Source: Rubrivivax sp.
GTDB taxonomy: Bacteria > Pseudomonadota > Gammaproteobacteria > Burkholderiales > Burkholderiaceae_C
Assembly (NCBI GenBank): GCA_020852865.1
Contig: JADYZZ010000070.1
Span: forward strand, 51,935-115,934
Direction of reading: 5' to 3'
Length of the DNA: 64,000 bases
The notes under the pieces were generated by a model, which was given only the letters and a program-made list of their open reading frames with translations, searched no databases and was not told the origin of the DNA. This document shows, one piece after another, positions 46,794 through 57,337 of the stretch (the first letter of the stretch is position 1; each line of letters opens with the position of its first letter). The translations under genes were made by a program, and so were the position numbers.

Positions 46794-48721
46794 TCGGCGC
46801 TGTCCAGCTCGACCAGCAGCGCGCCGGCAGCCACGCTGGCCTTCGGCACCGCGTGCACGGCCTTGATGCGGCCGGCTGCGGCGGCGTGCAGCCAGATCTC
46901 CATCTTCATGGCCTCGACGCAGACCAGCGGCTGGCCGAGCGCGACCCGTTCGCCCACGGCCACCGCCAGCTGCGCCACGACGCCGGCCACCGGCGCGCAG
47001 GCACGACGCGGATCGGCGGCCGCGTCGGCGGCCGGCAGGGGCGAGGGCTCGCGGAAGCCGAACACCGCGCCGTCGATGGCGAGCTGCAGGCCGGCCTCGG
47101 TGCGCACGGCGTGCAGGCGGCGGTGCCGGCCGTCGATCGCCACGCGCAGCGCGCTGCCTTCGAACGACTCGACGCGCACGCCCGGCGGCGGTGCGCGCAG
47201 CGTGCGCTGCTGCCCGTCGCACTGCAGCGTGAGGTCGAAGCGCGAGACGCTGGCCGGCCGCTGCGCCTCGTCGCCGGCCAGCAGCGCCGCGGCGATGCGC
47301 CAGGCGTCGTCGTGCGGCACGGGCCGCTGCAGCAGCGGCGCGCCGCCGGCCTGCCACTCGTCGAGCAGCGTCGTCGTCATCGTCGCGGCGGCGAAGCGCG
47401 GGTGCTGAATCAGGTCGCGCAGGAAGCGGGCGTTACTCGCGGGGCCGAACAGCGGTGCCTGCTCGAGCGCGCGCACGAGGCGCCGGACGGCATCGGTGCG
47501 GTCGCGGCCGTGCGCGATGAACTTGGCCAGCAGCGCGTCGTAGTGGGGCGTGACCTCGGTGCCGGCGGCGATGCCGTGGTCGATGCGCACGCCGCCGCGC
47601 GGCGTGCCGTGGCCCGGGCTCTCGGCGGCCTCGGGCCGCCAGCCGGTGATGCGGCCGCTCTGCGGCTTCCAGCCGTCGTAGGGGTCTTCCGCGTACAGAC
47701 GCGCCTCGATGGCGTGACCCTCGAAGCGGATCTCGTCCTGCCTCAGCGGCAGCGGCTCGCCGGCAGCCACGCGCAGCTGCCACTCGACGAGGTCGAGCCC
47801 GGTGATGCACTCGGTGACCGGATGCTCGACCTGCAGGCGCGTGTTCATCTCGAGGAAGTAGTGCTGCAGGCCGGCGTCGACGATGAACTCGACGGTGCCG
47901 GCGCCGCGGTAGCCGACGGCGCGCGCGGCGGCGACGGCGTCGCGGCCCATCGCGGCGCGCAGCGCCGCAGTGACGACGGGCGAAGGCGCCTCCTCGACCA
48001 CCTTCTGCCGGCGCCGCTGCGCCGTGCAGTCGCGCTCGCCCAGGTGCACGGCGTGGCCGTGGCCGTCGGCGAAGACCTGGATCTCGATGTGGCGCCCGCC
48101 TTCGATCAGGCGCTCGAGCATCAGCCGCCCGTCGCCGAACGCGCTCTCGGCCTCGCGTCGCGCAGCGGCCAGCGCGGCCGGCAGCTCGGCCAGCGCACGC
48201 GCGTCGCGCACGAGGCGCATGCCGCGGCCGCCGCCGCCGGCCACGGCCTTGACGAGCAGCGGCGTGCCGAGTGCCCGCGCTTCGGCGGCGAGCCGCTCGT
48301 CGCCCTGGTCTTCGCCCAGGTAGTCCGGCGCGCAGGGCACGCCGGCCGCTCGCATGCGGCGCTTGGCGGCGGCCTTGTCGCCCATCGCCTCGATGGCCTC
48401 GGGCGGCGGGCCGATGAACACGAGACCGGCGTCGACGCAGGCGCGCGCGAAGTCGGCACGCTCGGAAAGAAAGCCGTAGCCGGGGTGGACGGCGTCGGCG
48501 CCGGCCTGCTTCGCCGCGGCGATGAGGGCCTGGATGTTCAGGTACGAGGCGGCGGCCGGCGCCTCGCCGATGCCCAGCGCCTCGTCGGCCAGCGCGACAT
48601 GCGGCGCCTGCGCGTCGGCCGCCGCGTACACCGCCACCGTGCGCCAGCCCAGGCGCTGCGCCGTGCGCAGCACGCGGCAGGCGATCTCACCGCGATTGGC
48701 GACCAGGATCTTGCCGAACAC
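46790..48721 (-). CDS. Acyl-CoA carboxylase alpha subunit (biotin carboxylase plus biotin carrier)
   Basis: 643 residues in the methylcrotonyl/geranyl-CoA carboxylase alpha format. Biotin carboxylase core starts FGKILVANRGEIACRVLRTA, with the ATP-grasp loop KAVAGGGGRGMR and EMNTRLQVEHPVTE; a connecting domain follows, then the biotinyl domain with the carrier lysine in CVEAMKMEIW. GTG start at 48721. It catalyses biotin carboxylation and delivers CO2 to the beta subunit encoded two genes upstream. Confidence 0.94.
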   Translation of the reverse strand: MFGKILVANRGEIACRVLRTAQRLGWRTVAVYAAADAQAPHVALADEALGIGEAPAAASYLNIQALIAAAKQAGADAVHPGYGFLSERADFARACVDAGLVFIGPPPEAIEAMGDKAAAKRRMRAAGVPCAPDYLGEDQGDERLAAEARALGTPLLVKAVAGGGGRGMRLVRDARALAELPAALAAARREAESAFGDGRLMLERLIEGGRHIEIQVFADGHGHAVHLGERDCTAQRRRQKVVEEAPSPVVTAALRAAMGRDAVAAARAVGYRGAGTVEFIVDAGLQHYFLEMNTRLQVEHPVTECITGLDLVEWQLRVAAGEPLPLRQDEIRFEGHAIEARLYAEDPYDGWKPQSGRITGWRPEAAESPGHGTPRGGVRIDHGIAAGTEVTPHYDALLAKFIAHGRDRTDAVRRLVRALEQAPLFGPASNARFLRDLIQHPRFAAATMTTTLLDEWQAGGAPLLQRPVPHDDAWRIAAALLAGDEAQRPASVSRFDLTLQCDGQQRTLRAPPPGVRVESFEGSALRVAIDGRHRRLHAVRTEAGLQLAIDGAVFGFREPSPLPAADAAADPRRACAPVAGVVAQLAVAVGERVALGQPLVCVEAMKMEIWLHAAAAGRIKAVHAVPKASVAAGALLVELDSAE

Positions 48722-48796
48722 CGGCTGCTCCGATCGGGGCGGATGCGTCTGCTCGCGTTGCGCGCACCGACGGTGTCGCGTCCGCAGCCGAGGCTC

Positions 48797-49951
48797 TCAG
48801 TGCGCGCCCTTGGGCAGCGTGCCCTCGAGCTTGCAGATGATGCCGAGCATGATCTCGTCGGCGCCGCCGCCGATCGAGACGAGGCGCGAGTCGCGGTAGG
48901 CCTGCGAGGCCGGGTTGTCCCAGGTGTAGCCCATGCCGCCCCAGTACTGCAGGCAGGTGTCGGCGACCTCGCGCGACAGGCGCCCGCACTTGAGCTTGGC
49001 CATGCTGGCGAGCTTGGTGACGTCCTTGCCGCCGACGAACATCTCGACCGCGCGGTAGGTGAGCGCGCGCAGCGCCTCGACTTCGGTGCGCAACTCGGCC
49101 AGGCGGAAGTGCACCACCTGGTTGTCGAGGATGCTCTTGCCGAAGGCCTTGCGCTGGCGCGTGTACTCGATGGTCTGGTCGATCAGCCGATCCATGCTGC
49201 GCAGGCTGCTGGCGGCGCCCCACAGGCGCTCCTCCTGGAACTGCAGCATCTGGAACGTGAACCCCAGCCCCTCCTGCCCGATGAGGTTGCGCTGCGGCAC
49301 GCGCACGTTGTCGAAGAACAGCTGCGCGGTGTCGGAGCTGTCCATGCCGATCTTGCGGATCGGCTGGCGCGTGATGCCGGCGGCGTCCATCGGCACGACG
49401 ATGAGGCTCTTGTTCTTGTGCGGCGGTCCGTCGCCGGTGTTGGCGAGCAGGCAGCACCAGTCGGCCTGCATGCCGTTGGTGATCCACATCTTGGTGCCGT
49501 TGACGACGTAGTCGCCGCCTTCCTTGCGCGCGCTGGTGCGCACGGCGGCCACGTCGCTGCCGCCGCCGGGCTCGCTCACGCCCAGGCAGCCGACCAGATC
49601 GCCGGCGATCGAGGGCGCCAGCCACGCGCGGCGCAGTTCGTCGGAGCCGAAGCGCGCCAGCGCCGGCGTGCACATGTCGGTGTGCACGCCGATGGCCATC
49701 GGCACGCCGCCGCAGTTGCACTCGCCCAGCGCCTCGGCCATCACCATGCTGTAGCCGAAGTCCAGGCCCGCGCCGCCGTATTCCTCGGGGTACTTGAGGC
49801 CGAGCAGGCCGAGCCGGCCGAGCTTCTTGAACACCTCGTGGCTGGGGAACTGCTGGGCGCGCTCCCACTCGGCGACATGCGGGTTGAGCTCGTTGCGGCA
49901 GAACCTGACCACCGTGTCTTCGATCTGGCGGTGCTCCGGGGTGAAATTCAT
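48797..49951 (-). CDS. Acyl-CoA dehydrogenase, AtuD (citronellyl-CoA dehydrogenase)-like
   Basis: 384 residues, full-length ACAD. Features are the FAD motif GCLGVSEPGGGSDVAAVRT, WITNGMQADWCCLLANTGD, and the C-terminal catalytic Glu region GGADEIMLGIICKLEGTLPK. From memory of the family, blocks such as GVHTDMCTPALARFGSDELR and the C-terminus resemble AtuD of the acyclic terpene pathway more than isovaleryl-CoA dehydrogenase; I could not run a search. Lies between the two carboxylase genes, 42 nt from the beta gene. Confidence 0.9.
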   Translation of the reverse strand: MNFTPEHRQIEDTVVRFCRNELNPHVAEWERAQQFPSHEVFKKLGRLGLLGLKYPEEYGGAGLDFGYSMVMAEALGECNCGGVPMAIGVHTDMCTPALARFGSDELRRAWLAPSIAGDLVGCLGVSEPGGGSDVAAVRTSARKEGGDYVVNGTKMWITNGMQADWCCLLANTGDGPPHKNKSLIVVPMDAAGITRQPIRKIGMDSSDTAQLFFDNVRVPQRNLIGQEGLGFTFQMLQFQEERLWGAASSLRSMDRLIDQTIEYTRQRKAFGKSILDNQVVHFRLAELRTEVEALRALTYRAVEMFVGGKDVTKLASMAKLKCGRLSREVADTCLQYWGGMGYTWDNPASQAYRDSRLVSIGGGADEIMLGIICKLEGTLPKGAH

Positions 49952-49993
49952 TGCTTGCTCCTGGAGAGGGGGTCGGACCGGGCGCCGGCGGCG

Positions 49994-51634
49994 CTAGAGC
50001 CGGGCGACGCCGAAGGTGTTGGGCCGCAGCGTGCGCGCGTCGCCCTCGGCGGCGATGGTCAGGGCGAGGCCGAGGATGCGCCGCGTGTCGCGCGGATCGA
50101 TGATGCCGTCGTCCCACAGGCGCGCCGTGCCGAACAGCGCCGCGCTCTCGGCATCGAGGCGCCGGCGCAGCGCGTCGCTCAGCGCCGCCAGCGCCGCGTC
50201 GTCGGGCTGCTGGCCCATCTTGGCGAGCTTGTTGCGGTTGACGATGTCCATCACCCTGGCCGCCTGCGCGCCGCCCATCACCGCGGTGCGCGCGCTCGGC
50301 CAGGCGAAGATGAAGCGCGGGTCGAAGCCGCGCCCGCACATGCCGTAGTTGCCCGCGCCGTAGCTGCCGCCGAGCACGACGGTGAGCCGGGCGACGCGCG
50401 CGTTGGCCACGGCCTGGATCATCTTGCTGCCGTGCTTGATGGCGCCGGCCTGCTCGGCCGCCCGGCCGACCATGTAGCCGGTGGTGTTCTGCAGGAACAG
50501 CAGCGGCGTGCCGCTCTGGTCGCACAGCTGGATGAACTGGCCGGCCTTGGCGCTGCCCTCGGGCTGGATCGGCCCGTTGTTGCCGACGATGCCCACCGCA
50601 TGGCCGCACAGGCGCGCGTGGCCGCAGATCGTGTCGGTGCCGTAGGCGGCCTTGAACTCGAGGAAGTCGGAGCCGTCGAGCAGGCGCGCGAGCACCTCGC
50701 GCACGTCGTAGGGCTCGCGCTCGTCGGCCGGCACCACGCCCATCAGCTCCTCGGCGGCGAACCGCGGCTCGGGTGCGTCCGGCCGCGCGGCGATGCGGTC
50801 CCAGGGCAGCTTGTCGACGAGCTCGCGCGCCAGCGCGATCGCGTGCGCGTCGTCGTCGGCGAGGTATTCGCCCAGGCCGGTGACGCTGGCGTGCATGCGG
50901 GCGCCGCCGAGCTCCTCGTCGCTGGCGTCCTCGCCGATGGCCGCCTTCACCAGCGGCGGGCCGGCCAGGTAGATGCTGCTGCGTTCCTTGACCAGCACGA
51001 CGTAGTCCGAAAGGCCCGGCAGGTAGGCGCCGCCGGCGGTGGACGAGCCGTGCACGACGGCGACTTGCGGAATGCCGGCGGCCGACAGCCGCGCCTGATT
51101 GGCGAAGGTGCGGCCGCCGTCGACGAAGATCTCGGCCTGGTAGAGCAGGTTGGCGCCGCCCGACTCCACCAGCGCCACGAGCGGCAGCTTGTTCTCGCGC
51201 GCCAGCTCCTGCGCGCGCAGCGCCTTCTTCAGGCCCATCGGGGCGATGGTGCCGCCCTTGACGGCGCTGTCGCTGGCCGTGACCAGCACGCGCTTGCCGG
51301 CGACGACGCCGATGCCGACGATGCTGCCGCCGCCGAGCACGCTCTTCCTGCCGTCGTCGTCGTGCAGCCCCAGGCCGGCGAGCGTCGACAGCTCGAGGAA
51401 GGCGCTGCCGCGGTCGAGCAGGCGCGCCACGCGCTCGCGCGGCAGCAGCTGGCCGCGCGCTTCGAAGCGGGCGCGCTTGCTCGCCGACTCGGCCACCACC
51501 AGGGCCTCGAGGCGCCGCACCTCGGCCAGGCGCTCGTGCATGCGCGCGGCGTTGGCGGCGAAGGCGGGCGAGTTCGGGGCGAGCCGGGTGCCGAGGGCGC
51601 TCATCACGGGGCGGACGAAGCCGGGACGCCGCAT
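49994..51634 (-). CDS. Acyl-CoA carboxylase beta subunit (carboxyltransferase), geranyl/methylcrotonyl-CoA type
   Basis: 546 residues. Crotonase-fold carboxyltransferase with GQLLPRERVARLLDRGSAFL, VHGSSTAGGAYLPGLSDYVV and GGSYGAGNYGMCGRGFDPRF. The N-terminal half (IAPMGLKKALRAQELARENK) looks closer to AtuC than to the leucine-pathway beta subunit, so geranyl-CoA or a similar 3-methyl-branched enoyl-CoA is possible; a tree is needed. ATG 51634 has a GAGGG site six nt upstream; ATG 51604 is an alternative without one. First gene of the operon, 12 nt downstream of the TGACGTTAACGTCA palindrome. Confidence 0.9.
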   Translation of the reverse strand: MRRPGFVRPVMSALGTRLAPNSPAFAANAARMHERLAEVRRLEALVVAESASKRARFEARGQLLPRERVARLLDRGSAFLELSTLAGLGLHDDDGRKSVLGGGSIVGIGVVAGKRVLVTASDSAVKGGTIAPMGLKKALRAQELARENKLPLVALVESGGANLLYQAEIFVDGGRTFANQARLSAAGIPQVAVVHGSSTAGGAYLPGLSDYVVLVKERSSIYLAGPPLVKAAIGEDASDEELGGARMHASVTGLGEYLADDDAHAIALARELVDKLPWDRIAARPDAPEPRFAAEELMGVVPADEREPYDVREVLARLLDGSDFLEFKAAYGTDTICGHARLCGHAVGIVGNNGPIQPEGSAKAGQFIQLCDQSGTPLLFLQNTTGYMVGRAAEQAGAIKHGSKMIQAVANARVARLTVVLGGSYGAGNYGMCGRGFDPRFIFAWPSARTAVMGGAQAARVMDIVNRNKLAKMGQQPDDAALAALSDALRRRLDAESAALFGTARLWDDGIIDPRDTRRILGLALTIAAEGDARTLRPNTFGVARL

Positions 51635-51646
51635 TGGACCCTCGGG

Positions 51647-51660
51647 TGACGTTAACGTCA
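51647..51660. promoter_or_regulatory. LiuR-like operator palindrome between divergent operons
   Basis: TGACGTTAACGTCA is a perfect 14-bp palindrome, lying 12 nt from the start of the carboxylase operon and 130 nt from the SCP2 gene. From established knowledge, MerR-type LiuR regulators of branched-chain acyl-CoA genes bind ACGTTAACGT-centred sites. A MerR-type gene is encoded 0.7 kb away, so it is the expected binder. An AT-rich patch (CGGATAACATG) next to it likely belongs to a promoter. Confidence 0.75.
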
Positions 51661-51790
51661 ATCGGATAACATGTAGGGGATTTCGAGAGGACGGACGGCA
51701 TGCGGCGACGCTAGCATCGCGTGCAGCCGGCGCAATGCGCCGCCAAGGAGCGGCGCGAGAGCGGCCCGACAGCAGCCCGAGAGCACGACC

Positions 51791-52087
51791 ATGGACCTGC
51801 ACGCCATCACCCAAGCCCTGCGCACCAAGGTCGGCGACGCGAGCGGCCTCGATGCGACCCTCAAGTTCGACTGCGGCGCCGACGGCTGCGTCTACGTCGA
51901 CGGCCGGAGCGTCCCGAACCGCGTCGACAACGAAGACCGCGATGCCGACTGCACGATCGCGATCGCGCTCGACAACCTGGCGGCCCTGGTCGGCGGCGAG
52001 CTCGATCCGGCCACCGGCTTCATGACGGGCAAGTTCAGGGTCGCGGGCGACATGAGCGTCGCGCTGCGCCTGCAGCGCGTGGTCTGA
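51791..52087 (+). CDS. SCP2 sterol-carrier domain protein
   Basis: 98 residues with the SCP2 pattern: alternating strands (ATLKFDCGADGCVYVDGRSV), DCTIAIALDNLAALVGGELD, then FMTGKFRVAGDMSVALRLQR. SCP2 proteins bind fatty acyl-CoAs or other lipids in a cavity. Its place with acyl-CoA catabolic genes and a MerR regulator supports a lipid or acyl-CoA carrier role. The stop codon forms the first bases of the 268-bp inverted-repeat element. Confidence 0.92.
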   Translation: MDLHAITQALRTKVGDASGLDATLKFDCGADGCVYVDGRSVPNRVDNEDRDADCTIAIALDNLAALVGGELDPATGFMTGKFRVAGDMSVALRLQRVV

Positions 52088-52354
52088 GAGCCTGTGAAGA
52101 TATGAATCACGCCCGCGTGGGGCCCCGGAAAGGGCCCAATCTAGGCGCGAAGCGCAGCCGGGGTTGGGCCCCGGCGAGGCTTCGCAACGACGAGTGGGCC
52201 CTTTCCGGGGCCCCACCCGAAGGGCCGGGGTGCCAGAGGGCGCTGCGCGGCGTTCCAGCGCTTGCGCGGGCGTCCAGCCCGCGCTGCGCGCTGCGCCTTG
52301 CCCAGCGCCCTCTGGCGCCCCGGCGCGGGCGCGATTCATATCTTCACAGGCTCT
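52087..52354. repeat. 268-bp element with 22-bp perfect terminal inverted repeats and nested hairpins
   Basis: The ends AGAGCCTGTGAAGATATGAATC (52087-52108) and its exact reverse complement (52333-52354) extend inward to about 31 bp with one mismatch. Inside are GTGGGGCCCCGGAAAGGGCCC (52117-52137) and its perfect inverse (52196-52216), flanking a smaller GCGAAGC/GCTTCGC hairpin, then a 21-bp pair with one mismatch (52225-52245 and 52303-52323) flanking an 8-bp GCGCGGGC/GCCCGCGC hairpin. No protein is coded. A non-autonomous mobile repeat (MITE or BIME-like), or a structured RNA, are both possible. Confidence 0.85.
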
Positions 52355-52370
52355 GAGGCCGGTGGCGGCG

Positions 52371-52832
52371 ATGCTGCAGCGCGCGCCGCGCGCCGGCCGC
52401 CGGGCGGCGCTGCCGAGCGCGCGCGAGGTGCTGGCGTCGCACCGCGACGAGGGCACCGGCGAGCTGTTCGGCATCACCGAGCTGTGCCGCGAGTTCGGCA
52501 TCACGCTGCGCACGATCCGCTTCTACGAGGACAAGGGCCTGCTCGCGCCGCGGCGCGTCAACGGCACGCGCGTGTACACGCGGCGCGACCGCGCGCGCCT
52601 GGCGCTCATCCTGCGCAGCAAGGCGATCGGCGCCAGCCTGGCCGACATCAAGCAGTATCTCGATCTGTACGGCAAGGCCGGCGAAGGCCGGCAGCGCCAG
52701 CTCGCCTGGCTGCTCGGCCGCACCGACGCGGCGATCGCCGAGCTCGAGCAAAAGCGCGCGCACATCGAGGCCACGCTGGCCGAGCTGCGCCTCATCAACG
52801 CCGAGGCGCGCACCCATCTGGAGGAGCGATGA
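52371..52832 (+). CDS. MerR-family regulator, LiuR-like
   Basis: 153 residues from ATG 52371. The winged HTH begins at FGITELCREFGITLRTIRFY and continues YTRRDRARLALILRSKAIGA, followed by a C-terminal coiled coil (IAELEQKRAHIEATLAELRL). It has no Cys cluster, so not a metal sensor; the arrangement suits MerR regulators of acyl-CoA operons such as LiuR. The palindrome at 51647 is its likely site. The ORF track extends upstream into the inverted-repeat element. Confidence 0.88.
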   Translation: MLQRAPRAGRRAALPSAREVLASHRDEGTGELFGITELCREFGITLRTIRFYEDKGLLAPRRVNGTRVYTRRDRARLALILRSKAIGASLADIKQYLDLYGKAGEGRQRQLAWLLGRTDAAIAELEQKRAHIEATLAELRLINAEARTHLEER

Positions 52833-52967
52833 GGCGGCCGCCGGGTGCGCCGTCCGGCGGCTCGTGGGTGCGGCGCGCGCCGCCGGTGCGGCGCCTGCCG
52901 TGTATCGACGGCAGCAGCCGCGAGGTCATGACGCCGCCGGCGAACCGGTTCATGTGAGGAGTCCGAA

Positions 52968-54173
<1,206 letters not shown>

Positions 54174-54175
54174 TC

Positions 54176-56326
54176 ATGAGCAACGCAGTCACCCTGGAAC
54201 TGGGCGGCGACGGCATCCTCGTCGCCACGATGAACCTGCCCGGACGGCCGATGAACGTCGTCGGCGAGGCGCTGATGGAGGGCATCGTCGCCGCCATCGA
54301 CCGGCTCGCCGAGCCCGGCGTCGCGGGCATGATCCTCGCCAGCGGCAAGTCGGACTTCTGCGCCGGCGGCGACCTCGACCGCATGGTCCGCTGGAGCCGG
54401 CCCGAGGAGCCCTTCGAGGCGACGATGGCGATGAAGCACGTGCTGCGCCGCCTCGAGACGCAGGGCAAGCCGGTGGTGGCCGCCATCGCCGGCCATGCCC
54501 TGGGCGGCGGGTTCGAGATCGCGCTCGCCTGCCACGCGCGCATCGCGCTGGACGATCCCAAACTCCAGCTCGGCCTGCCCGAAGTCAAGCTCGGCCTGCT
54601 GCCGGGCGGCGGCGGCACGGTGCGCGTGACGCGCCTGGTCGGCATCCAGCAGGCGCTGCAGATCTGCGGCGAAGGGGCCGAGACCGCGCCGGCCAAGGCC
54701 AAGGGCATGGGTCTGCTGACCGACCTGGCCAGGGACCGCGACGAACTGATGACCAAGGCGCGTGCCTGGATCCTGGCCAATCCGAAGGCCGCGCAGCCCT
54801 GGGACCAGCCCAAGTACCGGATCCCCGGCGGCGACTCGCGCAGCCCGGCGGTGGGGCAAGTGCTGGCCATCGCGCCTTCGATCGCGGCCGCCCGGAGCTG
54901 GGGCAACTATCCCGCCGTGCAGCACATCATGAGCGCGATCTTCGAGGGCGGTCTGCTCGACTTCGACTCGGCCTGCGTGGTGGAAAGCCGCTGGCTGGCG
55001 GCCTGCGCGCTGAGCCGCGAGTCCAAGAACCTCATCGGCACGCTGTGGTTCCAGCTCAACGCCATCAAGAAGGGCGCGTCGCGGCCGGCGGGCACCGCTC
55101 CCTCGAAGGTGGCCAGGCTCGGCATCCTCGGTGCCGGCATGATGGGCGGCGGCATCGCCTACGTCTCGGCCAAGGCCGGCATCGAGGTCGTGCTGCTCGA
55201 CACCACGCAGGAGGCGGCCGACAAGGGCAAGGCCTATGCGCAGGGCCTGCTCGACAAGGCGGTGAGCAAGGGCCGCAGCACGCCCGCCCGGCGCGACGCG
55301 CTGCTGGCGCGGATCCGCCCCACCACGCGCTACGAAGACCTGGCCGGCTGCGACCTCGTCATCGAAGCGGTGTTCGAGGACCGTGCCGTCAAGGCCGAGG
55401 TCACGCGCAAGGCCGAGGCCGTGCTGGGCGCCGACAAGGTGTTCGCGTCCAACACCAGCACCTTGCCGATCACCGGGCTGGCGCAGGCCAGCAGCCGGCC
55501 GGGCAACTTCATCGGCCTGCATTTCTTCAGCCCGGTCGACAAGATGGCGCTGGTCGAGATCATCGTCGGCAAGGACACGAGCGAGGCGACGCTGGCGCGC
55601 GGCTTCGATTACGTGCTGCAGATCGGCAAGACGCCGATCGTCGTCAACGACAGCCGCGGCTTCTACACCAGCCGCGTCTTCGCCACCTACGTGATGGAGG
55701 GCCTGGCGCTGCTCGCGGAGGGCGTGCACCCGCGCTCGATCGAGGTGGCGGGCCTGCAGGCCGGCATGCCGATGCCGCCGCTGGCGCTGCAGGACGAGCT
55801 GTCGCTCAGCCTGTCGCTGCACGTGGCCGAACAGACGCGCAAGGACCTGGCCGCCGAGGGCCGGTCGGTGCCCGAGCACCCGGGCCTGGGCGTCATCCGG
55901 CAATTGTGCGAGCTCGGCCGCATCGGCAAGAAGGCCGGCAAGGGCTTCTACGACTACAGCGCCGAGGGCAAGTCGCTGTGGCCCGAGCTGGGCCGGCTGT
56001 ACCCGCTGGCGGCCGAGCAGCCGGCCCAGCAGGAACTGATCGACCGCCTCATGTTCGTGCAGGCCAACGAGGCCGCGCGCTGCTGGGAGGAGGGCGTGCT
56101 GCGCACGGTGGCCGATGCCAACGTCGGCAGCATCTTCGGCTGGGGCTTCGCGCCCTTCCACGGCGGCGTGCTGCAGTTCGTCAACGCGATGGGCACGCGT
56201 GCGTTCGTGGCGCGCGCGCGCGCGCTCGCGCAGCGCCACGGCGCGCGCTTCGAGCCGGCCGCGGTGCTGGTGAAGATGGCCGAGACCGACGCCACCTTTG
56301 CCGACCGCGAGGCGGCAAGGCCATGA
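54176..56326 (+). CDS. FadB-like bifunctional enoyl-CoA hydratase/3-hydroxyacyl-CoA dehydrogenase
   Basis: 716 residues. N-terminal crotonase domain ([20 protein letters not shown] and [20 protein letters not shown] with the two catalytic Glu positions), then an NAD-binding 3-hydroxyacyl-CoA dehydrogenase domain ([51 protein letters not shown]). It hydrates and oxidises acyl-CoAs in beta-oxidation; the thiolase 2 nt upstream completes the cycle, so they form one complex or operon. Confidence 0.95.
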   Translation: MSNAVTLELGGDGILVATMNLPGRPMNVVGEALMEGIVAAIDRLAEPGVAGMILASGKSDFCAGGDLDRMVRWSRPEEPFEATMAMKHVLRRLETQGKPVVAAIAGHALGGGFEIALACHARIALDDPKLQLGLPEVKLGLLPGGGGTVRVTRLVGIQQALQICGEGAETAPAKAKGMGLLTDLARDRDELMTKARAWILANPKAAQPWDQPKYRIPGGDSRSPAVGQVLAIAPSIAAARSWGNYPAVQHIMSAIFEGGLLDFDSACVVESRWLAACALSRESKNLIGTLWFQLNAIKKGASRPAGTAPSKVARLGILGAGMMGGGIAYVSAKAGIEVVLLDTTQEAADKGKAYAQGLLDKAVSKGRSTPARRDALLARIRPTTRYEDLAGCDLVIEAVFEDRAVKAEVTRKAEAVLGADKVFASNTSTLPITGLAQASSRPGNFIGLHFFSPVDKMALVEIIVGKDTSEATLARGFDYVLQIGKTPIVVNDSRGFYTSRVFATYVMEGLALLAEGVHPRSIEVAGLQAGMPMPPLALQDELSLSLSLHVAEQTRKDLAAEGRSVPEHPGLGVIRQLCELGRIGKKAGKGFYDYSAEGKSLWPELGRLYPLAAEQPAQQELIDRLMFVQANEAARCWEEGVLRTVADANVGSIFGWGFAPFHGGVLQFVNAMGTRAFVARARALAQRHGARFEPAAVLVKMAETDATFADREAARP

Positions 56327-56388
56327 CGCGCGCGCGCGCCGGGCTGCGTCGCGGACCCTGAGGTCGAAGCGGCGGCCGCCGCGCGGCG

Positions 56389-57138
56389 ATGGAGCCTGGC
56401 GACGATTTCGTCGCAGCCCGGCGCGTGCTGCAGGCCGCGCGCAGCCTGGTCGCGCTCACCGGCGCGGGCATCAGCGCCGAGAGCGGGATCCCGACCTTTC
56501 GCGACGCGCAGACCGGACTGTGGTCGCAATTCGACGCGATGGCGCTGGCCAGCGAGCCGGGCTTTCGTGCCCGGCCCGAGCGGGCGTGGGACTGGTACGC
56601 CGAGCGGCGCGCCGGTGTGCAGCGTACCGAACCCAACGCCGCGCACCGGGCGCTGGCCGCATTCGAGCAGCGCCATCCGGGCCGCCTGCGCATCGTGACG
56701 CAGAACGTCGACGACCTGCATCAGCGCGCCGGCAGCCGCGACGTGCTGCGCTTGCACGGCGACATCCTGCGCGTGCGCTGGCTCGACCCCTGCCCGCTGC
56801 AGCCCGCCTGCGACACCGATGCCGCGGCTGCCGGGCGGCCGCCGCGCTGCGCGCGCTGCGGCAACCTGCTGCGCCCCGACGTCGTGTGGTTCGGCGAAGT
56901 GCTGCCGGCCGCCGCCCTGGCCGCGGCCGAAGCCGCCGTCGCACGCTGCGACGCGCTGCTCGTCGTCGGCACCTCGGGCAGCGTGTGGCCGGCGGCCGGC
57001 CTGGCCGGGCTGGCGCGGCGTGCCGGGGCGCAGGTGCTGATCGTCAACCGGGCGGCCAGCGAGATCGACAGCGAGGCGACACAGATCCTGCGCGGGGCCG
57101 CGGCCGCGCTGCTGCCGGCCCTGCTCGCACCGATCTGA
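56389..57138 (+). CDS. Sirtuin (NAD-dependent protein deacetylase/deacylase)
   Basis: 249 residues with the sirtuin motifs [32 protein letters not shown], the catalytic His in [11 protein letters not shown], and [13 protein letters not shown]. Four Cys (CPLQPAC and CARC) suit the zinc site, although the first pair is widely spaced with an extra insertion. It probably removes acetyl or other acyl groups from lysines, and a link with the acyl-CoA genes is only positional. Confidence 0.93.
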   Translation: MEPGDDFVAARRVLQAARSLVALTGAGISAESGIPTFRDAQTGLWSQFDAMALASEPGFRARPERAWDWYAERRAGVQRTEPNAAHRALAAFEQRHPGRLRIVTQNVDDLHQRAGSRDVLRLHGDILRVRWLDPCPLQPACDTDAAAAGRPPRCARCGNLLRPDVVWFGEVLPAAALAAAEAAVARCDALLVVGTSGSVWPAAGLAGLARRAGAQVLIVNRAASEIDSEATQILRGAAAALLPALLAPI

Positions 57139-57183
57139 CGGTGCCCCGTGCCTGGCCCCGGCCGCCGGCGCGGGGGGGCTAAG

Positions 57184-57267
57184 GCGGCCGGTCGGAACGC
57201 GGCCGGTCGGAACGCGGCCGTTCGGAACGCGGCCGTTCGGGACGCGGCCGTTCGGGACGCGGCCGTT
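57184..57267. repeat. Tandem 15-bp repeat before the toxin-antitoxin pair
   Basis: Five copies of GCGGCCGKTCGGRAC follow one another (57184-57258), with a partial sixth. They lie between the sirtuin gene and the Xre-type antitoxin gene, about 70 nt upstream of the latter's ATG. The unit length equals about 1.5 helical turns. Confidence 0.85.
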
Positions 57268-57337
57268 TGCGCTCGGCCTGGCGCAGAGTCCGGTATCGGA
57301 TTACCATCGAACCAGAATCCACAACCGGATCCACCGC

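Noticed and set aside
42474-47408. 1644-residue plus-strand ORF opposite TetR and DUF349 genes
   Set aside because: Same reason; no domain pattern, and it crosses gene boundaries and the operator.
46853-51649. 1598-residue plus-strand ORF opposite the carboxylase operon
   Set aside because: Complete antisense of three well-conserved genes; composition is His/Arg/Ala/Gly-rich as expected of a GC-driven shadow.
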